From: JASHPR01 sp963833885
GTDB taxonomy: Bacteria > Actinomycetota > Actinomycetes > Streptosporangiales > Streptosporangiaceae
NCBI GenBank assembly: GCA_963833885.1
Contig: CAWHZU010000011.1
Coordinates: 186,001 to 250,000 of the forward strand
DNA length: 64,000 nucleotides
Direction: 5' to 3'
Under the pieces are notes generated by a model. It saw only the letters and a list, made by a program, of their open reading frames with translations. It made no database searches and was not told the origin of the DNA. This document shows positions 58,437 through 64,000 of the stretch, piece after piece. Position 1 is the stretch's first letter, and every line of letters starts with the position of its first letter. Made by a program: the position numbers and the translations under genes.

Positions 58437-59957
58437 ATGAGCGAGACTCGGGACGCAGCCGGGCAGCCCGCGGCGGCTGCAGAGGGCCAGGTCACGGCGC
58501 ACGGCCTGAAGCGGAACCTGCACGCCTGGGAGGCGATCGGCCTGTCCGTCGGCGCGATGTCGCCGGCGCTCGCGATGTCGTTCTCCGGCCCCGGGGTCGC
58601 CGCCCTGGTCGGCCGCGGCGCCGCGCTGTCGTTCGTGTTCGCGGGCGTGACCTGCTGCCTCATTGGCTACGGGTACATGATGCTGACGCGGAAGTACAAC
58701 CACGCCGGGTCGGTCTACGGGTTCGTCGGCGCGTCGCTCGGGCCGCGGACCGGGGTGTTCTCGAGCTGGGCGATGTGCCTGATGTACTTCGTGTTCGTGC
58801 CCGCTTCGGCCGCGGCATCCGGCTACTTCCTGGCCGGGGTGCTGCAGGATATCGGCTGGTGGAAGAACGCCGACTGGATCTGGCTGGCGCTGCCGATCAC
58901 GGCGATCATCTGGGCGTTCTGCGCCGGGGTGATCAGGCGGTCCACCCGGGCGCTGTTCTACATCGAGGCCGTCACGGTGACCCTGATCATCGTGCTGCTG
59001 GTGGTCATCATCGTGAAGGTCGGGCAGGGCCACGGGCTGAACGGCGGCACCCTCACCGGCAACATCTTCACCCTGCCGTCCGGGGTCAACATACACGCGC
59101 TGCTGCTCGGGTCGGTCTTCGGCTTCCTGGCGTTCGCCGGGTTCGAGGGCGCGGGGGCGCTGGGCGAGGAAACCCAGAATCCGTCGAAGGCCATTCCCCG
59201 CGCGATCGGCTCCTCGGTCGTCGTGCTGGCCGTGTTCTACATCGCCTGCATCGCGGTCCAGTCGCTCGGGTTCGGCGCGACCACCAAGGGTTCGGCCGCG
59301 TTCGCTGGCTCTGGCGGCCCGCTGTTCCAGCTCGCCGACGTGTACGTGGGCGGGGCGATGCGCGACCTGATCGAGCTGGGCGCGGCGTTCAGCGCGTTCG
59401 GTGCCGGCCTCGGGGCTGCCGTGGCCGGGACCCGGCTGATCTACGCAGTCTCCCGGGACGGCGCACCGAAGACCCCGCTGGCGCGGGTGTCGCAGCCGTC
59501 GGGCTCGCCGCGCAACGCAGTCATCGTGGTCATGGTTGCCAACCTGATCTGCCTGGTCATCCTGCGCGCGCTCAGCGCCACCGGCCTGGAGGTCTGGCAG
59601 TACCTGGGCACGCTCGGCACGCTCGCGATCCTGGTCGGGTATGGGCTGGTGAACGTCGGCGCGGCCCGGGCGGCCTTCGACCGCAGCCTCGGCGTGCCGC
59701 AGTGGCGCGGCGTGCTGCCCGCGATCGCGGTGATCCTCGTCGGCTACGTGCTGTACGCGAACATTTACCCGGCGCCGTCGTTCCCGTACAACCTCTTCCC
59801 GTACATCCTGCTGGCCTGGCTGGTGGTCGGGGCCGCCGTGATCGCGTTCTCGCCGGCGCTGGTCCGCCGGGTCGGCGCGGGCCTCGCGCGGGACCTCGGC
59901 CTGCCGGCCGGGCGCGTCGCCGGCGAGGCCGAGCCTTACCCGGTGGCCGAGGACTAA
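58437..59957 (+). CDS. APC-superfamily amino acid/amine permease
   Basis: The 506-residue permease has about 12-14 helices. The APC entry region (LHAWEAIGLSVGAMSPALAM, FSGPGVAALVGRGAALSFVF), the conserved loop GFLAFAGFEGAGALGEETQN with PSKAIPRAI, and AGTRLIYAVSRDGAPKTPLA are all family features. It would import an amine, amino acid or related compound with a cation. It follows the Rieske gene by 65 bp after a GGAGG box, completing an uptake-and-oxidation cluster. Confidence 0.88.
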   Translation: MSETRDAAGQPAAAAEGQVTAHGLKRNLHAWEAIGLSVGAMSPALAMSFSGPGVAALVGRGAALSFVFAGVTCCLIGYGYMMLTRKYNHAGSVYGFVGASLGPRTGVFSSWAMCLMYFVFVPASAAASGYFLAGVLQDIGWWKNADWIWLALPITAIIWAFCAGVIRRSTRALFYIEAVTVTLIIVLLVVIIVKVGQGHGLNGGTLTGNIFTLPSGVNIHALLLGSVFGFLAFAGFEGAGALGEETQNPSKAIPRAIGSSVVVLAVFYIACIAVQSLGFGATTKGSAAFAGSGGPLFQLADVYVGGAMRDLIELGAAFSAFGAGLGAAVAGTRLIYAVSRDGAPKTPLARVSQPSGSPRNAVIVVMVANLICLVILRALSATGLEVWQYLGTLGTLAILVGYGLVNVGAARAAFDRSLGVPQWRGVLPAIAVILVGYVLYANIYPAPSFPYNLFPYILLAWLVVGAAVIAFSPALVRRVGAGLARDLGLPAGRVAGEAEPYPVAED

Positions 59958-59958
59958 G

Positions 59959-60034
59959 CCACCGGCCCTGCTAGGGGTACGCCGCGTGCTTAAGAACTGA
60001 GCGGGTGTTGACCCGACCCTGGCGGGGCCGGTGG
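59959..60034. terminator. Possible bidirectional terminator between convergent genes
   Basis: CCACCGGCCC (59959-59968) pairs perfectly with GGGCCGGTGG (60025-60034), but the loop is 56 bases. It separates the permease gene from the oppositely oriented membrane protein gene at 60049. Shorter inner pairings may form first. Confidence 0.35.
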
Positions 60035-60048
60035 GTGCGGCATTGTTG

Positions 60049-60777
60049 CTAAGGGGCCACGCCCGGACCCTGCCCGTACCCGGGACCCTCCGCGTAGCCG
60101 CCCTGTGCCGCGGGGTCGCCGCCGTTCGTGCCGACCAGCCGGTAATAGATCAGCGTGACGACCACGGCCAGGAACGGCGCGACCAGCGTCCCGGAGATCA
60201 CCGTGCCCAGGCCGCTGCGCAGGACGATCGGCAGCGCCACGAAGATGATGCCGAGGATCAGGTCCACCACGATCAGGATGATGAACACCAGCACCAGCGT
60301 GCCGAAGACGTGCCAGCCGTGGCCCCGGACAAGCTGCCTGCTGCGCCCGAACGACGCCAGCGCCGCGCTCCGCTCGATGACGATGACCGGGATGATCACC
60401 GCCCAGATCGTGATCAGCCACAGGCCGGGGACGATGATCAGGATGAGGCCGATCGTGATCGCGATGCCGGCCAGGATGGACGCTGCGGCAACCGACCAGA
60501 TGTAAGGCGTAGCCGCGGACACGGTCTCCCTGATGGACAGGTCGGCGCGGCCGTCCCGCACGTCCTGGACTGCCTTGACCAGCGTCGCCTGCAGCAGGAA
60601 GGCCGCGAACAGCTCGACAATGGAGCCGAGCAGCGACCCGAAGACCCCGGCCAGCGAGAGCAAGCCCGCCACGATGGCCGCGGCCACATAGATCACAAAG
60701 GCGATCGCCAGCAGATGCCAGGCATGCGCCCGGTACATGCTCCACGCTTCGCCCATTACGCCTGACAGCGGGTTCAT
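60049..60777 (-). CDS. Multi-pass membrane protein (GDPD-N/YciC-like)
   Basis: The 242-residue protein has about six hydrophobic helices: HLLAIAFVIYVAAAIVAGLL, GSIVELFAAFLLQATLVKAV, ASILAGIAITIGLILIIVPG, LWLITIWAVIIPVIVIERSA, TLVLVFIILIVVDLILGIIF and LGTVISGTLVAPFLAVVVTL. The motif IVPGLWLxxxWAVxxPVxxxE and the SRQLVRGHGW loop are shared with membrane domains of glycerophosphodiesterase-like and YciC-type proteins. The Gly/Tyr/Gln-rich tail is cytoplasmic. The function is unknown. It is divergent from the GtrA gene. Confidence 0.75.
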   Translation of the reverse strand: MNPLSGVMGEAWSMYRAHAWHLLAIAFVIYVAAAIVAGLLSLAGVFGSLLGSIVELFAAFLLQATLVKAVQDVRDGRADLSIRETVSAATPYIWSVAAASILAGIAITIGLILIIVPGLWLITIWAVIIPVIVIERSAALASFGRSRQLVRGHGWHVFGTLVLVFIILIVVDLILGIIFVALPIVLRSGLGTVISGTLVAPFLAVVVTLIYYRLVGTNGGDPAAQGGYAEGPGYGQGPGVAP

Positions 60778-60899
60778 GTCCGAGATCGTACGACGGTGTG
60801 CCTGCAGTGACCAGAAGGCGCGCGTCCGCGCCTGGAGTTACCGTCTGTTGTCTGGCAGGGCAGCGGCAAGCCGGTTCCCGGCCACCCGGGGCCGCCACG

Positions 60900-61739
60900 A
60901 TGAAGATCATGGCGGAGGCCGGGTCGCCCAGCATGCCGCACAAGGCCGGTGCCGGCGACCGGTACGCGGCCCTGGTGGCGGCGATCGTGCGCAGGATCCC
61001 GTTCGGGCTGGACCGGGTCGTCGCGCCGAACCTGCTGGGGTTCGCGGTCATCAACCTCTGCACGTTCACCCTCGATCTTGCGCTGCTCACCGCGCTGCAC
61101 GGCGGGCTGCGCTGGCCGGTGCCGGTGAGCATCACGTTGTCCTACGTCACCGCATCCGGGCTTAGCTACCTGCTCAACCGCTCGCTGAACTTCCGCTCCC
61201 ACGGCGCGCTCGGCACGCAGACCGGCATCTACGCCGTGGTGATCACCGTGAACTACCTGGCCTGGATTCTCGGTGTCGGCGCCGGGCTGGCGGCGCTCGG
61301 CGTTAACTACCAGCTTGCCCGGGTCGCGGCCGGCCTTTGCGAGGCCGCGTACATGTACGTGGCGATGCGCTGGCTGGTTTTCCGGGACGCCGGGGCTAGC
61401 GTTAGGGTCACGACCCTGACCAACCCAGCGCTGCCAGCCAGAACGGGGGAACAGATGGCGTCCACGCTCGAGCAGGTCGCCGGCCTGCTGACCGAGGCGG
61501 GTGAGACCCACCACCGGGTGTACCGGATCGTCGAGGGGGCGGACGACGACTGGGCATCCTGGTATGCCCCGTGGCTCATCGATCTCTCCGAGCTGCCGGC
61601 CCTGCTCGGCACCAAACCCGTGCGCAGCGAGCTGATCTGGCTGCTGGTGAGCCTGGACAAGGAGTATGCGGCGAAGGATCCGGACGAGCCGTGGCAGTCG
61701 TACTACGCCCGCCGGATCATCGACCACTTCCGCGGCTAG
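60900..61739 (+). CDS. GtrA-family membrane protein fused to a small soluble domain
   Basis: Residues 1-170 are a GtrA-like four-helix membrane domain (NLLGFAVINLCTFTLDLALL, PVPVSITLSYVTASGLSYLL, NRSLNFRSHGALGTQTGIYA, YVAMRWLVFRDAG), of the kind that flips polyprenyl-linked sugars. Residues 186-280 (STLEQVAGLLTEAGETHHRV, WASWYAPWLIDLSELPALLG, SELIWLLVSLDKEYAAKDPD) are a separate soluble family that normally stands alone. ATG 61455, preceded by GGGGGAA, would start that protein independently. The frame has no stop between them; out of frame, TAGcgtTAG at the junction hints that the GtrA stop was lost by an indel. Two genes or a fusion are both possible. Confidence 0.7.
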   Translation: MKIMAEAGSPSMPHKAGAGDRYAALVAAIVRRIPFGLDRVVAPNLLGFAVINLCTFTLDLALLTALHGGLRWPVPVSITLSYVTASGLSYLLNRSLNFRSHGALGTQTGIYAVVITVNYLAWILGVGAGLAALGVNYQLARVAAGLCEAAYMYVAMRWLVFRDAGASVRVTTLTNPALPARTGEQMASTLEQVAGLLTEAGETHHRVYRIVEGADDDWASWYAPWLIDLSELPALLGTKPVRSELIWLLVSLDKEYAAKDPDEPWQSYYARRIIDHFRG

Positions 61740-61744
61740 CAGGC

Positions 61745-62518
61745 CTAGCGGCGGACCCCGACCACGAAGACGCGGCGGAACGGGAACACCGTGCCGTACG
61801 GGGCGGCCGGGTAGGCCTCGCTCATCCGGGCCCGGTACTCGTCAAGGAACTCCGCGGCCTGGTCCGGCTGCAGCACGGCGAGCACCGGGCGCAGCCCGGT
61901 CCCCTTGTACCAGTCGAGAACCGGGTCCTCGCCGTGCAGCACGTGCAGGTAGGTGGTTTCCCACGCGTCGACCTCCAGCCCGGCCCGGGCCAGCAGGTCC
62001 AGGTACTCGGCCGGGTCCGCCGCCTGCCGGTTCAGCGGGACGTCGCCCAGCAGGGGTCGCCAGCGGTCGCTTGCCGCAAGCTCGCGCAGGACCGCGTGGC
62101 TGGGCTGGTCGTAGTTAGCGGGGACCTGGAACGCCATCCAGCCGCCAGGCTGCAGGAAGCCTGCCCACCGGGCCGCCACGGTGAAGTGGTCCGGCACCCA
62201 CTGCAGCACCGCGTTGGAGACGATCACATCGACGCGTCCGTCGGGCCGCCAGTCCCTGACGTCACCGAGGGCGAAGCTGAGCCGCCGCCCCTCGGCGACC
62301 GGGAGCGCCCGCGCCGCCTCGATCATCTCGGGCGAGCTGTCGATGCCGCGGACCTCCGCGTCCGGCCACCGGTCGGCCAGCGTGGCGGTCAGCGTTCCCG
62401 GGCCGCAGCCGAGGTCGGCTACCTGACCGGGGTTCTCGGCGGCCACCCGGGCGACAAGGTCGAAGAACGGCCGCGATCGCTCATCGCCGAAGTGCTGGTA
62501 CTGGCCCGGATCCCACAT
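61745..62518 (-). CDS. tam: Trans-aconitate 2-methyltransferase
   Basis: The 257-residue SAM methyltransferase begins WDPGQYQHFGDERSRPFFDL, the hallmark of Tam, with motif I VADLGCGPGTLTATLA, RGIDSSPEMIEAARAL, SNAVLQWVPDHF and the aconitate-binding region VPANYDQPSHAVLRELA. Tam methylates trans-aconitate, a by-product that inhibits aconitase, thus protecting the TCA cycle. In Streptomyces tam is controlled by the MarR-type regulator TamR. Two CTTGATGTCAAG palindromes lie upstream of its start; no tamR gene is adjacent. Confidence 0.9.
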   Translation of the reverse strand: MWDPGQYQHFGDERSRPFFDLVARVAAENPGQVADLGCGPGTLTATLADRWPDAEVRGIDSSPEMIEAARALPVAEGRRLSFALGDVRDWRPDGRVDVIVSNAVLQWVPDHFTVAARWAGFLQPGGWMAFQVPANYDQPSHAVLRELAASDRWRPLLGDVPLNRQAADPAEYLDLLARAGLEVDAWETTYLHVLHGEDPVLDWYKGTGLRPVLAVLQPDQAAEFLDEYRARMSEAYPAAPYGTVFPFRRVFVVGVRR

Positions 62519-62577
62519 GTCCGTCTCCCGCCCGGCCGTGCCCCGGCGGCCCGTTCCGGCCTCCGGTGCGCAATTGT

Positions 62578-62638
62578 CTTGATGTCAAGCTATTCATTGC
62601 CTGCGGAAACCATAGGCTTGATGAATCTTGATGTCAAG
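62578..62638. promoter_or_regulatory. Two CTTGATGTCAAG palindromes upstream of tam
   Basis: CTTGATGTCAAG occurs at 62578-62589 and at 62627-62638, the second extended to a 14-bp perfect palindrome (TCTTGATGTCAAGA). A half-site CTTGAT lies at 62617-62622. They stand in the 236-bp divergent gap between tam and the small gene at 62755. Size and sequence are like MarR-type operators, making them candidates for TamR. Confidence 0.7.
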
Positions 62639-62754
62639 AGATGTGCCTCAGGGCTTGCGTGCCGCCCCGCCGTACGCCGAGACTCCTGCCAGGATTTGCA
62701 GAACTATGCTTCCGGGACACTGACAGACCGTTCGAAGGAAGATCACTCATAGCC

Positions 62755-63003
62755 ATGGTGAAGATCATTCGCAGCCATGAGAAGCTCCGGCTGTATTTCG
62801 GCACGGTTAAGTCCGCGACCGGCGGGCGGCACTTCATGGCCTGGGCGAATTCACGGGAGCATGCCCTCGACCTGGTGGAAGCCGCGCTCACCGCAACCGA
62901 GCCGGTACAGGGCTCTGTCGTCGGCCCGCTCATGAGCCTGCGGGTCGGCGTTGTGAAGCCTGGCGTCTATGTCGAGACGAAGCCTGGCCCGAAGAGGGCA
63001 TGA
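62755..63003 (+). CDS. Small basic conserved protein, unknown
   Basis: The 82-residue protein reads VKIIRSHEKLRLYFGTVKSA, GGRHFMAWANSREHALDLVE and VVKPGVYVETKPGPKRA. It has a mix of short strands and one helix and a basic character, but no motif I can name. ATG 62755 has GAAGGAAG 13 bases upstream. It is divergent from tam, with the double palindrome between them, and could be co-regulated. Confidence 0.5.
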   Translation: MVKIIRSHEKLRLYFGTVKSATGGRHFMAWANSREHALDLVEAALTATEPVQGSVVGPLMSLRVGVVKPGVYVETKPGPKRA

Positions 63004-63086
63004 ACATGAACCCCGATCTGTCAGCTGTCACTTGACACGGCGGGCGGCGGTTGCTGCGTTATGCCCGTTCTGGCAAGGTTTCGGGC

Positions 63087-64000
63087 ATGAGCGGCCGGCT
63101 CTGCGTTCCCCTGTCGGTCCTCGACCTGTGCCCGGTGCCGACCGGGGAATCGGCTGGCGAGGCGCTGCGCCGGAGCGTCGACCTGGCGCGGCACGCCGAA
63201 CGGTGGGGGCTGCGGCGGTACTGGGTAGCCGAGCACCACAGCATGCCGGGCATCGCCAGCTCGGCGCCGGCCGTCCTGGCTGGCCGCATCGCGTCGGCCA
63301 CGTCGGCGATCCGGGTCGGCTCGGGCGGCGTGATGCTTCCCAATCACGCGCCGCTCACCGTGGCGGAGCAGTTCGGGACGCTCGAGGCGATGCACCCCGG
63401 GCGGATCGATCTGGGGATCGGGCGGGCTCCGGGCACGGACAAGGTGACCGCGCGGGCGCTGCGGCGCACCGCGGACAGGCTGCCGCCCGCGGACTTCGCC
63501 ACGCAGGTCGCGGAACTGCGGGGCTACTTCGCCGACCGGGCCGGGGCGGACGGCTCGGCCGGCCAGGTCCGGGCGATCCCGGCCGAAGGCAACGAGCCGG
63601 CCGTGTGGCTGCTCGGGTCCACTGGTTACAGCGCCGAGCTGGCCGGCCTGCTCGGTTTGCCGTTCGCCTTCGCGTACCACTTCAGCGCCGCGAACGCCCG
63701 GCCCGCGCTTGCCCTCTACCGGCGGGCCTTCACGCCGTCCGCGCGGCTGGCCGAGCCGTACTGCCTGATCAGCGTGTCCGTGCTGTGCGCTGAAGACGCC
63801 GCGACGGCGCAGTTCCTGCACGGCTCGTCGCGGCTGTCCATGCTGCGTCTTCGCGCGGGGCGTCCGTCTACGCTGCCGAGCCCGCAGGAGGCCGCCGGGC
63901 GTGATTACTCGGCGGCCGAGCAGACCGTGATCGCGGAGGCGACCGGGTCTGACGTCGTCGGTGACGCTGACACGGTGACCGGGCTGCTGGGCCGGCTCGT
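63087..64000 (+). CDS. LLM-class (luciferase-like) flavin-dependent oxidoreductase, partial
   Basis: The visible 304 codons, open at the window end, have the luciferase-like TIM barrel: CVPLSVLDLCPVPTGESAGE, DLARHAERWGLRRYWVAEHH, SAIRVGSGGVMLPNHAPLTV, AEQFGTLEAMHPGRIDLGIG and VWLLGSTGYSAELAGLLGLP. The WVAEHH...GGVMLPNHxPLxVAEQF pattern is that of the MsnO8-like group. Such enzymes use FMNH2 to oxidise small molecules. ATG 63087 is the start. It seems monocistronic so far. Confidence 0.88.
   Translation, partial: MSGRLCVPLSVLDLCPVPTGESAGEALRRSVDLARHAERWGLRRYWVAEHHSMPGIASSAPAVLAGRIASATSAIRVGSGGVMLPNHAPLTVAEQFGTLEAMHPGRIDLGIGRAPGTDKVTARALRRTADRLPPADFATQVAELRGYFADRAGADGSAGQVRAIPAEGNEPAVWLLGSTGYSAELAGLLGLPFAFAYHFSAANARPALALYRRAFTPSARLAEPYCLISVSVLCAEDAATAQFLHGSSRLSMLRLRAGRPSTLPSPQEAAGRDYSAAEQTVIAEATGSDVVGDADTVTGLLGRL

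Noticed and set aside
1..64000. CRISPR array
   Set aside because: I saw no regularly spaced short repeats and no cas genes anywhere in the window.
1..64000. Biosynthetic gene cluster (PKS/NRPS) because of the ABM and oxygenase genes
   Set aside because: No ketosynthase, adenylation or terpene synthase gene is present; the ABM proteins stand alone.

Overview
The window is about 70 percent GC DNA from a high-GC actinomycete. Evidence for this is the strong G/C third-position bias, the frequent GTG and TTG starts, the 4-nt start/stop overlaps, and enzymes of mycothiol-using bacteria (a maleylpyruvate-isomerase/DinB-type enzyme and an Rv2466c-like DsbA-fold protein). I cannot name the genus. There are about 60 intact genes, one tRNA and an unusually large number of broken genes.

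Region 1, 1-18.5 kb, looks like an old, decaying integrated island. It begins with a tRNA-Glu(CTC). A 92-bp segment (tRNA 3' half plus its terminator, 42-133) recurs as a direct repeat at 18365-18456 with only two mismatches. Just inside the right repeat lie a tyrosine-recombinase remnant and an intact vapBC-type toxin-antitoxin pair. The interior is rich in redox and detoxification genes: two redoxins, a mycothiol-type DsbA-fold protein, two ABM monooxygenases, carboxymuconolactone-decarboxylase proteins, a MDMPI enzyme, a DUF427 protein and a DHA2 exporter. Several families occur as one good copy plus one decayed copy (secreted beta-propeller, ECF sigma/zinc anti-sigma pair, peroxiredoxin, MDMPI).

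Region 2, 18.5-27.1 kb, holds an SGNH hydrolase, then a scar where fragments of an ECF sigma factor, a tyrosine recombinase and a zinc-type dehydrogenase abut. Next comes a five-gene operon: FAD disulfide-reductase-like protein, dimeric-barrel protein, DUF4331 protein, DyP peroxidase and enoyl-CoA hydratase. It ends at an IS110 remnant and a dead second copy of vapC.

Region 3, 27-46 kb, is mixed chromosomal content: MFS and EamA exporters with TetR and LysR regulators, a RecQ-like helicase with a small HTH partner, methyltransferase-pyrE-VOC, a PIN toxin-antitoxin pair, an S41 protease divergent from an ArsR regulator, an ABC-2 exporter with a NarL-type two-component system, an enolase-superfamily enzyme, and an MBL hydrolase divergent from a binding-protein-like gene.

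Region 4, 46.5-54.3 kb, is an ABC/FtsX export block with an OmpR/EnvZ-type two-component system between two permeases; one partner ATPase is internally deleted.

Region 5, 54.8-64 kb, carries a TetR-controlled cluster (PYROXD2-like flavoenzyme, Rieske oxygenase, APC permease) that looks like an uptake-and-oxidation pathway for an amine or quaternary ammonium compound. It then has membrane proteins, a trans-aconitate methyltransferase (tam) with two palindromic operators upstream, and a luciferase-like monooxygenase running off the end.

At least nine otherwise well-conserved genes carry frameshifts, spread over the whole window. Some decay is clearly real (large deletions, lost catalytic residues), but single-base shifts could also be sequencing or assembly indels.
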